A stretch of DNA of 64,000 bases from Aquimarina sp. U1-2 (GCF_017897595.1 NZ_JAGKIK010000003.1:124001-188000); one strand, 5' to 3'. Counted from the first letter of the stretch, positions 27,215-36,882 are shown. Notes: a model not told the origin generated them from the letters alone. Numbers and translations: made by a program.

Positions 27215-29137
27215 TTACGAACTCAAACTATCAATTTCTTCTTGCACTACTTCCCAACGTTCCATTAAGGTCGCCAACTCCTCTTTTTTACTTTGGTATT
27301 GATCAAAAAAATCTGGTTTTGAGATAGTTTCGTCATAGTTAATAGCTAACTCCACATCTATTGCTTTAATTTCTTGCTCTAATTTGTTGATCTTAGATTC
27401 GAGATTACTAAGCTTATTATTGAGCGATTTTAGCTTTTTCTGATGTTCATACGAGAGTTTGGCACTTTCTTTACCATTAGAAACCGTTTTTTCAGCACTA
27501 TTATCTTTCTTTTCTATATCCCGAAGATCGTTAAGGCTACGTTGTTCTAAATAGAAATTGATGTCGCCTAAGTACTCTTTAATCTTTTTCTCTTTAAATT
27601 CGTAAACCGTGTTGCTTAACCCTTGTAAAAAATCTCTGTCATGCGATACTAAAATTAAAGTCCCTTCAAAAATTTTTAAAGCCTCTTTAAGTACATTTTT
27701 AGATTTGATATCCAGATGATTTGTAGGTTCATCCATAACCAGAACATTAAATGGCTGCAGTAGCATTTTACATAAGGCCAATCGATTACGCTCTCCTCCT
27801 GATAAAACTTTTACTTTTTTATCAACCTCATCACCCCTAAACAAGAAAGCCCCGAGCATGTCTCTAACTTTGCTACGGGTTTTTTCGTTTGCCGCATGAA
27901 TCATGGTGTCATGAACTGTTAATTCTCCGTCAAGATACTCAGATTGATTTTGAGCAAAGTACCCAATTTCTACGTTATGGCCTAGTTTAAATGTACCTTC
28001 AAATGATATTTCATCAACAATGATCTTTGCTAATGTAGATTTACCCTGACCATTTTGACCAACAAAGGCAATTTTGGATCCACGTTCGATTAATAGGTCA
28101 ATATCCTTCAAAACCTCCTTTTCACCATACTTCTTCCCTACATTCTCAGCTTCCATAATAATTTTTCCCGGTTGTGTACTCACCGGAAAATTAATACGCA
28201 TCACAGCATTATCATCCTCATCAACCTCTATCCTATCGATTTTATCTAATTTTTTTATCAGTGATTGTGCCATGGAAGCTTTAGAGGCTTTGGCTCTAAA
28301 TTTTTCGATTAGCTTTTCAGTCTGCTCTATTTGTTTAGATTGATTTTTTTGTGCAGCCAGTTGCTGTTCTCGTATTTCTTTACGCAATACGAGATATTGA
28401 GAATATGGTTTATTATAATCATAAATGCGACCTAGCGAAATCTCAATAGTTCTATTAGTTACATGATCTAGAAACATTTTATCGTGAGAAACAATTACCA
28501 CTACGCCAGGATATGTTTTTAAAAAATTCTCGAGCCAAATAATAGATTCTATATCGAGGTGGTTAGTAGGCTCATCTAATAATAAAATATCATTTTTTTG
28601 AAGTAAAAGTTTGGCTAGTTCAATACGCATGCGCCACCCCCCGGAAAACGTATCGGTTAATCGGTCAAAATCTTCCCTAAGAAAGCCAAGCCCTTGTAGA
28701 ACTCTTTCTGTTTCACCCTGATAATTGTACCCTCCTAAGATCTCATAATGTTGCGTATTATCACTTAAATCGGTAATTAATTGATTGTAGCTCTCACTTT
28801 CATAATCTGTTCGTTCTTCGAGCTGCTTATTAATTGCATCAATATCGCGTTCGATTTTTTTTATTGATGTAAATGCTTCATAAGCTTCTTCGACTACGGT
28901 ACGCCCTTGCACAAAATCAATATCTTGCTTTAAAAAACCAATCTTTACCTCTTTATCCATAGCAAGCTCACCAGAATCGGGTTGCTGCTCTTTTGATAGG
29001 ATCTTAAGCATTGTAGATTTTCCTGCCCCATTTTTACCAACAAGACCTACACGATCTCCTGCGGTTAGTTTATAACTTATTTCTTCAAAAAGATATACTC
29101 CTCCAAACGAGATCGACAAGTTATGTATGTTTAACAT
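27215..29137 (-). CDS. ABC-F family ATPase
   Basis: 640 residues with two ABC cassettes and no membrane span. Walker A motifs GKNGAGKST and GQNGQGKST, signature motifs FSGGWRMR and LSGGERNR, and LLLDEPTNHLD / LVMDEPTNHLD Walker B boxes. A linker of the ABC_tran_Xtn type lies between the cassettes and a coiled-coil C-terminal domain (about 560-640) follows, as in Uup. ABC-F proteins act on the ribosome, either as translation factors or in antibiotic protection; the Uup-like tail favours a housekeeping role. It is divergent from the DUF983 gene. Confidence 0.93.
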   Translation of the reverse strand: MLNIHNLSISFGGVYLFEEISYKLTAGDRVGLVGKNGAGKSTMLKILSKEQQPDSGELAMDKEVKIGFLKQDIDFVQGRTVVEEAYEAFTSIKKIERDIDAINKQLEERTDYESESYNQLITDLSDNTQHYEILGGYNYQGETERVLQGLGFLREDFDRLTDTFSGGWRMRIELAKLLLQKNDILLLDEPTNHLDIESIIWLENFLKTYPGVVVIVSHDKMFLDHVTNRTIEISLGRIYDYNKPYSQYLVLRKEIREQQLAAQKNQSKQIEQTEKLIEKFRAKASKASMAQSLIKKLDKIDRIEVDEDDNAVMRINFPVSTQPGKIIMEAENVGKKYGEKEVLKDIDLLIERGSKIAFVGQNGQGKSTLAKIIVDEISFEGTFKLGHNVEIGYFAQNQSEYLDGELTVHDTMIHAANEKTRSKVRDMLGAFLFRGDEVDKKVKVLSGGERNRLALCKMLLQPFNVLVMDEPTNHLDIKSKNVLKEALKIFEGTLILVSHDRDFLQGLSNTVYEFKEKKIKEYLGDINFYLEQRSLNDLRDIEKKDNSAEKTVSNGKESAKLSYEHQKKLKSLNNKLSNLESKINKLEQEIKAIDVELAINYDETISKPDFFDQYQSKKEELATLMERWEVVQEEIDSLSS

Positions 29138-29167
29138 TAGCTTTTGAATATTTTTTGCAAAGATGAT

Positions 29168-29175
29168 TAAATTTG
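29168..29175 (+). promoter_or_regulatory. -7 box candidate for the DUF983 gene
   Basis: TAAATTTG, 20 bases upstream of the ATG, with TTTG at 29143-29146. The spacing of 21 is slightly longer than the usual 19, so this is a modest call. Confidence 0.4.
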
Positions 29176-29195
29176 TGCTACCATAAAAATCACGA

Positions 29196-29582
29196 ATGAA
29201 CTTCTTGAAAGGGACAAAAATTTACAGCATTTTAACCGGTAGTTGCCCAGTTTGTCATAACGAAAGCATGTATCAGGTGGCTAACCCTTACAAAATAGGA
29301 GAGACCTTGAAAATGAACGAACGCTGCAGTCATTGCAATACCAAATACAAGATTGAACCCTCTTTTTTTTATGGCGCTATGTATGTAAGCTATGCTGTTG
29401 GTATTGCTTTTGCAGTTGCCGCTTTTGTTATTACGAATTTAGTTTTAAAACAAGGGCTATTACATACTTTTATAGCCATAGTACTAACGCTAGTGGTTTT
29501 TTTACCTGTAATTTTACGACTTTCTAGAAACATATGGATTAATATCTTTATGAATTACAGCAAAGAAAAAAGTCTATCGTAA
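29196..29582 (+). CDS. DUF983 family membrane protein
   Basis: 128 residues. Two Cys pairs (CPVCHN near 18 and CSHCNTKYKIEP near 47) form a probable zinc ribbon, followed by the family block PSFFYGAMYVSYAVG and two membrane spans. DUF983 proteins are widespread in Bacteroidota and Alphaproteobacteria and have no established function. It stands alone, transcribed away from the ABC-F gene. Confidence 0.88.
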   Translation: MNFLKGTKIYSILTGSCPVCHNESMYQVANPYKIGETLKMNERCSHCNTKYKIEPSFFYGAMYVSYAVGIAFAVAAFVITNLVLKQGLLHTFIAIVLTLVVFLPVILRLSRNIWINIFMNYSKEKSLS

Positions 29583-29907
29583 CATTTCTTACATTCAAAT
29601 CTTTTTTTGTTGTTTGAAAACGAAATAATTAAACCCGCTTTATGCATTAGAAAATCTATTACGGCTTTAAACGGCTGCAAAACCAAGCACTACGTTGTAT
29701 TTTTAAGTTTCACCGTAGCGATGCTATGCTGAAACTTAGAAAACACTCTTCCAACGCTACGTCTCGCCCAAAGCAATGCTTTGTCGTGCATTTTCAAACC
29801 TCATAACGACATTCTAATGCATAAAGCAGGTTAAAAAATTGAGACCGTATGTAAACGCTACGCTCTCACATTAAAAATTTTAAACATTGCCTTCGGTGAA
29901 GAAATTT
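29583..29907. other. Gene-free stretch filled by repeats
   Basis: Between the convergent DUF983 and FAD-oxidoreductase genes. Almost all of it is taken up by a full-length family A element (29631-29832) followed eight bases later by a family C copy (29841-29917). No reading frame of note. Confidence 0.7.
29631..29832 (+). repeat. Repeat family A, copy 2 (full length, 202 bp)
   Basis: Begins AAACCCGCTTTATGCATTAG and ends with its inverse TTCTAATGCATAAAGCAGG, giving terminal inverted repeats of about 21 bases with one or two mismatches. The interior aligns with the minus strand of 1912-2083. An inner inverted pair AAGTTTCA/TGAAACTT adds a second stem. Non-coding; MITE-like in shape, though no matching transposase is in the window. 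Confidence 0.8.
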
Positions 29908-29917
29908 TTAAAATTTG
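29841..29917 (-). repeat. Repeat family C, copy 1
   Basis: Its minus strand (AAATTTCTTCACCGAAGG ... TTTAAAATTTTTAATGTGAG, then AGCGTAGCG) aligns with the plus strand at 52594-52665. Its upper end covers the stop codon of the FAD-oxidoreductase gene (29908-29910). Confidence 0.65.
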
Positions 29918-30963
29918 TTACTATTCGTTTCATAGCGTTTGATAGCTATCTCTTTAGGTAATGTTGCACCGTGTTCTATATGATGATAAAGATTTTCTGC
30001 AGTAGCCGGACCAATAAGTATACCCCTGCTACCCAATCCATTTAAAACATGTAGGTTTCGATAGTGGGGATGAGTCCCCGCCAAAGGTCTTCTATCTTTT
30101 ACAGTAGGTCGTATTCCCGCAACTTGTGCTACAATTTCAAAATCTACATTTAGGAATGTACGTAACTTTTTTACAATTTCGATTCTGGCAGAAGTAGTCG
30201 TTTTAGATGACTTATCCTGATGGTTATAGGTTGCCCCTACTTTATATAAATGTTCACCTAGCGGAATAATGAATATAGAGGATTTAACGGCTTCATTCAA
30301 CTGTAATTGCTCACATTTAATGATGATATACTCTCCCTTGTTTCCAACTACTGGTAAATAGTTAAAAAAGGGGTTCCGTTTAATTCCAAAACCTTCAGTA
30401 AAAATTATATTTTTTGCTTGTAAGCCTTTATATCGTATACAATCATTTTGAACTTCTATACGATCATATTCAAATACCTCTTGAGACAAGCACCCTTTTT
30501 GATCAAGATAGTTCAAATAGCATCCTAACATTTCTTGAATGGCGATTCTTCCCGTATACTTTACTTTACCATAAGCAAAAGGAATGTCTAAAGCGGTATT
30601 ATGATTTTGATATAATGTTGCTGAAAGAAATTGCCTTAAAATAGGTTTGTCACAGGCCTCGAACCATAAATTTTGTTCTTCTACCGAATTAAATCTACGC
30701 AATATCGCCAAATCGTAAATGAATTTCTCTTGTAATTTACGCTCAATATTTCGATAAAAAGGAATTGCCTTTTGTAGTTGCTCACGAGCATCCCATGCCG
30801 CAGTAAAACGTTTTAAAATTACCGGGTTGTAGAGTCCACCTGCCACTCTGGACGATTTTTGAGAATAATTTTCAAACACATGAACAGATTTGGTATGCCG
30901 TTCTAATTGTTCTACAACCGACAGTCCAGCTAATCCAAAGCCTACAACAATGTAATCTATCAT
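29908..30963 (-). CDS. FAD-dependent oxidoreductase, DAO family
   Basis: 351 residues. The N-terminal dinucleotide-binding motif VGFGLAGLSVVEQL, the RVAGGLYNPVILKRF block and the C-terminal AGIRPTVKDRRPLAGTHP plus GLGSRGILIGPATAENL mark a D-amino-acid-oxidase-like flavoprotein, closest in look to the oxidase half of MnmC and related glycine-oxidase-type enzymes. The substrate is unknown. It follows gldN on the opposite side of a short gap (74 bases) and is transcribed in the same direction as the gld genes. Confidence 0.88.
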   Translation of the reverse strand: MIDYIVVGFGLAGLSVVEQLERHTKSVHVFENYSQKSSRVAGGLYNPVILKRFTAAWDAREQLQKAIPFYRNIERKLQEKFIYDLAILRRFNSVEEQNLWFEACDKPILRQFLSATLYQNHNTALDIPFAYGKVKYTGRIAIQEMLGCYLNYLDQKGCLSQEVFEYDRIEVQNDCIRYKGLQAKNIIFTEGFGIKRNPFFNYLPVVGNKGEYIIIKCEQLQLNEAVKSSIFIIPLGEHLYKVGATYNHQDKSSKTTTSARIEIVKKLRTFLNVDFEIVAQVAGIRPTVKDRRPLAGTHPHYRNLHVLNGLGSRGILIGPATAENLYHHIEHGATLPKEIAIKRYETNSNKF

Positions 30964-31036
30964 AGTTCAAAAATAGTAAAACGCCCAACTAAAGTTGAGC
31001 GTTTTGCTTATACTATTACTACATATGTACGTTAGA

Positions 31037-31924
31037 TTAATAACTCCACATATCCATTTCAAAATTTCTAATGCTTTCTTTGATCCTTTCACTTTCCAAA
31101 AGCTGCATCAAGGCATTATCTACAACGTAATCTGTAATAGAGCGGTCACCTTGTTCATTATCTTCTTTATATATGACAGAATTAAAGCGTCGTGCATTTA
31201 AAATATGATCTAATGTAAACGGCATTGATGTATTTCTTCTATTAAATGCAGATGCATTATGAAGAATCTCTCGTACGTCTGGATACCATACCCAGAAAAG
31301 AGCAACCATATCAGGCTCGTCATCATCGATAAAGTTAACATCTGGAGCTACGGGAGCCAATCCTAACATTCGATATCTTAACTCGCCCTGACGTTTGTCA
31401 AAATACCAATATCCGCGAATCTTGTATTCAGCAATATCTGCAGAAGTAATATCTCTTCTGTTGATATATTGAGGATCTACAGTTTCACCGGCATTGTACT
31501 GCTCATATCCCAAATCTGTCGTATCTATCTTAGACATTGTAGATTCAAGATCCTGAAAAGTACGAGTTTCAGTAAAGTATGAATCTGAATAAATGTTCTT
31601 AATCTTTCCGTTTTTGATATTTGATACCAGTACATCATACAATGATCGACGATTCACACCAATATTGTTTGTATCAATTGGGTAGTACAATGGGAAATTA
31701 ATACGCTCATCAAGATCAATAGTTTCCCAAGTAGTTTTAGCCCATAGTACATCTCGCTTATCTACGTAAGCATATTCCAAAGGGTGATCATTATCATACA
31801 TAATCTGTTCTTCTGTCTTTTTACCAATATCACTTGGTTGATCAGCATTCAGAACATTAATTTGACCATACGATACAGATACCAAAAGACCTAAAACGAT
31901 GACTACAAAATTTCTCAAATTCAT
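31037..31924 (-). CDS. gldN: Gliding motility / type IX secretion protein GldN
   Basis: 295 residues with a signal peptide (about 1-20, ending SYGQ). The mature protein fits GldN/PorN: NINFPLYYPID-type segment (here RINFPLYYPIDTNNIG), then IRGYWYFDKRQGELRYRMLG and ALFWVWYPDVREILHN. GldN forms a periplasmic ring complex with the lipoprotein GldK, part of the type IX secretion system. Last gene of the gldK-L-M-N cluster, 15 bases after gldM. Confidence 0.97.
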   Translation of the reverse strand: MNLRNFVVIVLGLLVSVSYGQINVLNADQPSDIGKKTEEQIMYDNDHPLEYAYVDKRDVLWAKTTWETIDLDERINFPLYYPIDTNNIGVNRRSLYDVLVSNIKNGKIKNIYSDSYFTETRTFQDLESTMSKIDTTDLGYEQYNAGETVDPQYINRRDITSADIAEYKIRGYWYFDKRQGELRYRMLGLAPVAPDVNFIDDDEPDMVALFWVWYPDVREILHNASAFNRRNTSMPFTLDHILNARRFNSVIYKEDNEQGDRSITDYVVDNALMQLLESERIKESIRNFEMDMWSY

Positions 31925-31939
31925 AACTAATTAAGTTTT

Positions 31940-33487
31940 TTAATTCGTTAACTCAACAATAACAGGAGATATTTTCTTCAATTTATATCCAGCATTTGTA
32001 GTTAACTGTGCTTTTATATCAATAATTTGTACAGCAGAACCTCTTTTAGCCTTACGCAAAGCAGATTTGGCTTTTGAATTTAATCGCCCGCCTCTTATGC
32101 TAACTGTAGGCTGACCCTCAACCTTGAATTTAAATCCGGTAACTTTCAATTTAATGTCAAAATCAAAATCAGGTAATATTGCACCGATAGAAGAAATTTC
32201 TAATGCATTTCTTGCCATCTTGATAGACCCGTCTTCACCTCTTACAGTTCCTACAGGTCTTGGAATATCTTTGATTCTAAATTTCTTACTATCGCTTACA
32301 GTAGTACCATTTGCTAGTTTACCACTAACTTTAATGCTTACTTCACGAGCTTTTACAGTAGTAACATTCATCATATATTTACCAGCGCCTCCTGTTTTTC
32401 TAAGTCCGGGTGCGTTCGCATTTACGTTAGGCACACCAGGAATAGAAATAGTCATAGGGTTATTAACACCTCGATAAACTACATTCATCTTATCTGCCGA
32501 AATTACCGCAGAATTTGGTCTAGGAATTACAGTATACGAACTCTTGATAGGAATTTTCACGATTGAATCTCCTTCTTTAAATTCAAGCTCTCCTGCTACA
32601 TCTCTTTCACCTACATTTCCTGCAGGGAAATCAAGCATAATCTGTCCGTTTTGAACTTCAGTCTGCTCTTTACCATTAACAGTAACTTTTGTAGGCTTTA
32701 GTGTTGCGTCGAAACGTCCTAAAACGATTCTACCTTTAAACTTTTCTCCACTAAAGAAAGCTGTCTTATCTGCTACTACAATAGCTTCGTAGTTACTAAA
32801 CGATAATTCAGAAGCTTGCTGACCTGCTAATAAAGCCGAAAGAACTTTGCTTTCGGTTGTTTTAACATCAGCTTGCATCTGGGTAAGTTTTGTAAGAGAG
32901 GCTACTAATGGGAATCCTTCAAAACTATAGTTAAGCCATTTCTTATTCACACCAGATCGATCTTTTACATCTGCGGTGGCGAATGTTTTTAACACGTCGT
33001 TAGCCACAGACTCATCAACTTCTTTCACCTCTTTGATAACCGTTGCAACACCATCACGGTATTTTTCAACATTATCTAAAAATTCCTGAGCTTCTGCAGT
33101 TACTTTTCCTCCTTTAAAAAACTTTTGATCTAAAGCTAGTGACTTATCCATAGTTTCATAATCTGTAGGATCACTTAAATCAGAAGTTAATTCTCCTTTA
33201 AGCTGATCTAAATAAGAGTTGAACTCATTAGATAATGTACTAATTTGATCTGCTTTCTCTTTTAACGGAGTATATTTTTCGGGCTGTTCATTAACTTTTT
33301 CAGCTAAACCAGCCATAAAAGAATTATTTCTTTCAGTAGAGATTGCATTGGATTCGGTTAATTTTTCATTCATTAAACCAAATGCCGAAAGCACCTCTTT
33401 TGACATATTTAATGCCATCATTGCGATGAAAACCAGATACATCAGGTTAATCATCTTCTGCCTTGGGGACAATTTTCCTCCTGCCAT
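31940..33487 (-). CDS. gldM: Type IX secretion / gliding motor protein GldM
   Basis: 515 residues. Begins GGKLSPRQKMINLMYLVFIA, the conserved GldM start with its single membrane helix, followed by a long periplasmic rod of helical and beta domains (about 40-515). GldM and GldL form the proton-driven rotary motor of type IX secretion and gliding; the GldM periplasmic part contacts GldK/GldN. Located between gldL (42 bases upstream) and gldN. Confidence 0.97.
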   Translation of the reverse strand: MAGGKLSPRQKMINLMYLVFIAMMALNMSKEVLSAFGLMNEKLTESNAISTERNNSFMAGLAEKVNEQPEKYTPLKEKADQISTLSNEFNSYLDQLKGELTSDLSDPTDYETMDKSLALDQKFFKGGKVTAEAQEFLDNVEKYRDGVATVIKEVKEVDESVANDVLKTFATADVKDRSGVNKKWLNYSFEGFPLVASLTKLTQMQADVKTTESKVLSALLAGQQASELSFSNYEAIVVADKTAFFSGEKFKGRIVLGRFDATLKPTKVTVNGKEQTEVQNGQIMLDFPAGNVGERDVAGELEFKEGDSIVKIPIKSSYTVIPRPNSAVISADKMNVVYRGVNNPMTISIPGVPNVNANAPGLRKTGGAGKYMMNVTTVKAREVSIKVSGKLANGTTVSDSKKFRIKDIPRPVGTVRGEDGSIKMARNALEISSIGAILPDFDFDIKLKVTGFKFKVEGQPTVSIRGGRLNSKAKSALRKAKRGSAVQIIDIKAQLTTNAGYKLKKISPVIVELTN

Positions 33488-33529
33488 TCTTCTTAAATTT
33501 TGGTAGTTATTAAATTAGTTTAAATACTG

Positions 33530-34156
33530 TTAACTTCTATTCATTGCAGTTAACATACCACCATAAACTCCATTAAGAGAAGAAAGATTACTTGCAAGAC
33601 TTGCCATTTGATCCTGAAGTTTTGCAGCATTATCTGCGATAGCCTGGTTAGCTTCAGCTTGTCGTGCAGATGATTCTAATTGTACTTTGTACAAGCTATT
33701 TAAAGATTCGAGGTGAGAAGCGGCACTTGCCATCTCTTCACTATATTTCTTTGTTCCTTGAATAGCATCTACCGTAGGGGAGATATTTTTAGCTGCTCCT
33801 TCAAAATTACGAATACTTTCGCCAAGACTAGTCATTAAGCTAGAGTCTACTCTTGCTTCTTTAAGCATAGTATCTAACTTTTTTGATAGCATACCTTCTG
33901 GAGTAGTATCTTGTTTTTTATCTCTTTTGTTACCACCTGCTAGCTCTGGGTATACCAAAGACCAATCTAATTCGTCATCTACCGGTTCGAATGCAGAAAC
34001 TGTAAATACGAATGCTTCTGTAATTAGACCAATGATAAGCATTTGATTACCAAAAGGCCAGTGCATAATTTTAAAAAGTGCACCCAGTATTACTACGGCC
34101 GCTCCCAGACCGTATACCATATTCATTAATTTTTTGCTTGCTTTTGAATTTGCCAT
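33530..34156 (-). CDS. gldL: Type IX secretion / gliding motor protein GldL
   Basis: 208 residues. Two N-terminal membrane helices (LMNMVYGLGAAVVILGALFK and MLIIGLITEAFVFTVSAFEP) with the polar residues expected for proton passage in the motor, among them the Glu of the second helix. A cytoplasmic coiled tail follows, rich in Ala, Ser and Leu. Partner of GldM in the inner-membrane motor. Confidence 0.97.
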   Translation of the reverse strand: MANSKASKKLMNMVYGLGAAVVILGALFKIMHWPFGNQMLIIGLITEAFVFTVSAFEPVDDELDWSLVYPELAGGNKRDKKQDTTPEGMLSKKLDTMLKEARVDSSLMTSLGESIRNFEGAAKNISPTVDAIQGTKKYSEEMASAASHLESLNSLYKVQLESSARQAEANQAIADNAAKLQDQMASLASNLSSLNGVYGGMLTAMNRS

Positions 34157-34231
34157 AATAAATTTGTTTTGTTTTTTTTAAATCTAAATGTTAAAAAAGG
34201 GTTAGTAATTAAGTTGATAGAATTTTGGGAC

Positions 34232-35605
34232 TTATTTTTGATTCACAGTATTATCTTCTCCAGTAACGTCAGTACCCATATAGTCCTGAACGGTTCTAAA
34301 TCCGATATAACTTCTTGCAGAATCAGCATATTCGTAATCTCTTGTACTTACCTGTAGGAAATAAGCAACATCTTTCCACGAACCTCCGCGAACTACTTTA
34401 CGTTTGTTTTCATCATCGTTAACATTTGGGTTCATCGATGACACATATTCGTAGGCTGATGGATCGTATGAGGACTGTACCCACTCAGAAACATTACCTG
34501 CCATGTTGTACAGGTTGTAATCGTTAGGATCAAATGTTCTGGCTTCTACAGTATATAAGAAATTATCTGCTGCGTAGTTTCCTCGAAGAGGTTTGAAATT
34601 TGCCAAGAAACAACCTCTGTCATTTAAGGCATATGGGCCACCCCATGGATACGTTGCAGACTCCAGACCTCCTCTAGCAGCATACTCCCATTCTGCTTCT
34701 GTTGGCAATCTGAAATAGTTTACGAATTCTTTTCCTTTCTTTTTCTGAAAAGTATTTTTTTCTATAGTTCTCCAACGACAAAAAGCTTTGGCCTGTTCCC
34801 ATGAAACTCCCACTACAGGATAATCATCATAGGCACTGTGCCAAAAATAATCGTTGTGCATAGGTTCATTATACGAATAGCTGAAATCTTTTATCCAAAC
34901 CGTAGTATCTGGGTATACTTCTATTACTTCTTCTTTTACGAAGTCTTTTCTCCCTCCTTTTCGAGCACGAGCTGCTGCTTGTATATCCATCCACGTGAAT
35001 CTAAATCTAAATTTACTTACATCCAACGTTCGTCTTCCATTATAAGATTCTTCTAACGGAATATACATTGTATCCATTACCTCAGCATAAAACTCGTCGG
35101 GATAATCATCGATATCCCACTCGATATCAATGTCTTTATTAAGCTGTCTACCTTCATACCCTGTAGTTCCTGTACCACTATAGTTATCGTACATATATTT
35201 TTCGTAAACCGTCATGTTTTCAGTATCAGCATCCAGAAAAGCATATTCACCTATACCATCGTCACCTGGGGCTTTACCAAGTTCGTCGGCCATAATCGCT
35301 AATCGCATTCGGATGGTAGAATCTCGAACCCAGTTTACAAATTGTCGATATTCACTATTAGTAATTTCGGTCTCGTCCATGTAGAAAGAACGAACGGTAA
35401 CCATTTTTGTGGGTGCATTTGCCAGCGCCGCCTTATCATCATCAGATTTACCCATAATGAATGATCCCCCGGGGATGAGTGCCATTCCATATGGTTTCTG
35501 TGGGTGCCATTTTTTTCCTTGTGCTCCGACCAGTTCTCCTCGGTTTCCACCACCACAACTGTAGAGCATTGCTAAAATAGCAAAGAGTGATACAAATTTC
35601 TTCAT
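34232..35605 (-). CDS. gldK: Gliding motility / type IX secretion lipoprotein GldK
   Basis: 457 residues from the ATG at 35605, which gives a lipoprotein signal peptide (MKKFVSLFAILAMLYSCGGG, lipidated Cys17). A longer frame to 35656 adds 17 residues before it and would start upstream of the predicted transcript start, so I reject it. The protein carries an FGE/sulfatase-modifying-factor fold (SFYMDETEITNSEYRQFVNW, RLPTEAEWEYAARGG, NMAGNVSEWV, KVVRGGSWKD). GldK sits in the outer membrane and forms the ring with GldN. First gene of gldKLMN. Confidence 0.97.
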   Translation of the reverse strand: MKKFVSLFAILAMLYSCGGGNRGELVGAQGKKWHPQKPYGMALIPGGSFIMGKSDDDKAALANAPTKMVTVRSFYMDETEITNSEYRQFVNWVRDSTIRMRLAIMADELGKAPGDDGIGEYAFLDADTENMTVYEKYMYDNYSGTGTTGYEGRQLNKDIDIEWDIDDYPDEFYAEVMDTMYIPLEESYNGRRTLDVSKFRFRFTWMDIQAAARARKGGRKDFVKEEVIEVYPDTTVWIKDFSYSYNEPMHNDYFWHSAYDDYPVVGVSWEQAKAFCRWRTIEKNTFQKKKGKEFVNYFRLPTEAEWEYAARGGLESATYPWGGPYALNDRGCFLANFKPLRGNYAADNFLYTVEARTFDPNDYNLYNMAGNVSEWVQSSYDPSAYEYVSSMNPNVNDDENKRKVVRGGSWKDVAYFLQVSTRDYEYADSARSYIGFRTVQDYMGTDVTGEDNTVNQK

Positions 35606-35643
35606 AACGTGTTTTAGGTTAAGATCTTCTAGATTTAAGGACG

Positions 35644-35673
35644 TAAACCTATCCATTTATTTTCAGAAAAACA
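35644..35673 (-). promoter_or_regulatory. Promoter candidate of the gld operon
   Basis: On the minus strand, TTG is followed after 20 bases by TAGGTTTA (35651-35644), close to the Bacteroidota TTTG-N19-TAnnTTTG pattern. It places the transcript start about 30 bases upstream of the gldK ATG at 35605 and supports that start codon. Confidence 0.5.
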
Positions 35674-35715
35674 ATTTTTTTCTAAAAAAAACCTTAAATC
35701 AGCCTAATAAAAATG

Positions 35716-36879
35716 TTAAACTTCGTTTTTTCGTTTTGCTTTATACCATCTTTCAGGTATTTCTTGATTACAAGCGCGCTCATAATCGTAATACGTGCAA
35801 GGTAATAACGTGTTTCTTTTCAATTTATTATGACCTGAAGAAATAAAAGGTATTTCAATCCACCATCTTCCGGTTTTGGAACTTTTATAAAAGGAAAGAA
35901 TTTCATTTTCTACGGGTACACTATAATGTAATGTACTTTTTTGCTTCTTAATATCTATCTCATTTGACCTGTAATTGTAACCCTCTATAAAATACCATAT
36001 AATTTGAGCAATAAGCATAGCTGAAGTCTCTTCATTCTTAAAATTTTTAAACTCGTAAATTCCAAAACTTTTTACTTTATCGCTAATGCCCGCGTATCTA
36101 GAGATGGCGCAGATTTCTCTACCATCGAAACCATTAGGAGAGGTAGTAAAACCGTTCATACTATTCGAATTCATAACCCCAAGATCTATAGTAACTATGT
36201 CTGCATCTCTCATTACCGGTTCTACTATGGAAACATCAGAGGTGACCTCGCCAAGACGATACGCATCAAAATATAGTTTTTCTATAAGATCTATTTCTTC
36301 CTGAGCATTGAAATATGTTTGATAACCAATTGCACTATAATTGAATAGGTTGTAAGGCTGTTCTACAATAATTTTACCTACAAAAGACGTATTATTTATA
36401 GGTTCTGCAGAGTTTCCCAAATCAAATTTACTATCTATATTTACCAAGTTTACCATTCGTTCTAAGATATCAAAAGCTCGGTATTGAGCATATACCAAAT
36501 CCTGACTTCCGCCTATAATCAATGGGATAATACCTTTTTGCAACAATGTCGACAACACCTCTTGTACTAGATAATAGGTATCACTAACTTCGTTACCAGA
36601 TGCAATATCACCCAAATCTGCTATCGTCACATCCCAGTTTCCCGGATATAGCTCGTAGAATGATGTTCTAATGGCATCAAAATTTAATTGCTCTCCTAAA
36701 AAATTTACATCATTTCTATTTTCTTGAATACCTAAAATAGCGATGTCAACTTTTTCTAGATCTGGTACACCATTTTCTCCTGTATGAATGCGAAGATATT
36801 TTCCTATGGAGTGATCTGAAAGTAATTTGGTATGAGCAACAACCAAATCATTTACTGGAGCAAGAAATTCGAAAGACAT
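35716..36879 (-). CDS. Arginase-fold (formimidoylglutamase-like) protein, metal ligands altered
   Basis: 387 residues of the arginase/agmatinase/formimidoylglutamase superfamily. Recognisable blocks: IIPLIIGGSQD (123-127 for GGSQD), VNIDSKFDLG (147-155), VTIDLGVMNS (229-238) and SPNGFDGREICAI (247-259). In active enzymes these read GGxHD, DAHxD and SxDxDxxDP. Here the His of the first box is Gln126, the His of the second is Lys151 and the second Asp of the third is Gly234. Loss of three ligands of the dinuclear manganese site makes hydrolase activity unlikely. The gene ends 110 bases before gldK and lies three bases after topA, so it probably shares the topA transcript. A link to gliding is only a matter of position. 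Confidence 0.85.
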   Translation of the reverse strand: MSFEFLAPVNDLVVAHTKLLSDHSIGKYLRIHTGENGVPDLEKVDIAILGIQENRNDVNFLGEQLNFDAIRTSFYELYPGNWDVTIADLGDIASGNEVSDTYYLVQEVLSTLLQKGIIPLIIGGSQDLVYAQYRAFDILERMVNLVNIDSKFDLGNSAEPINNTSFVGKIIVEQPYNLFNYSAIGYQTYFNAQEEIDLIEKLYFDAYRLGEVTSDVSIVEPVMRDADIVTIDLGVMNSNSMNGFTTSPNGFDGREICAISRYAGISDKVKSFGIYEFKNFKNEETSAMLIAQIIWYFIEGYNYRSNEIDIKKQKSTLHYSVPVENEILSFYKSSKTGRWWIEIPFISSGHNKLKRNTLLPCTYYDYERACNQEIPERWYKAKRKNEV

Positions 36880-36882
36880 GTA

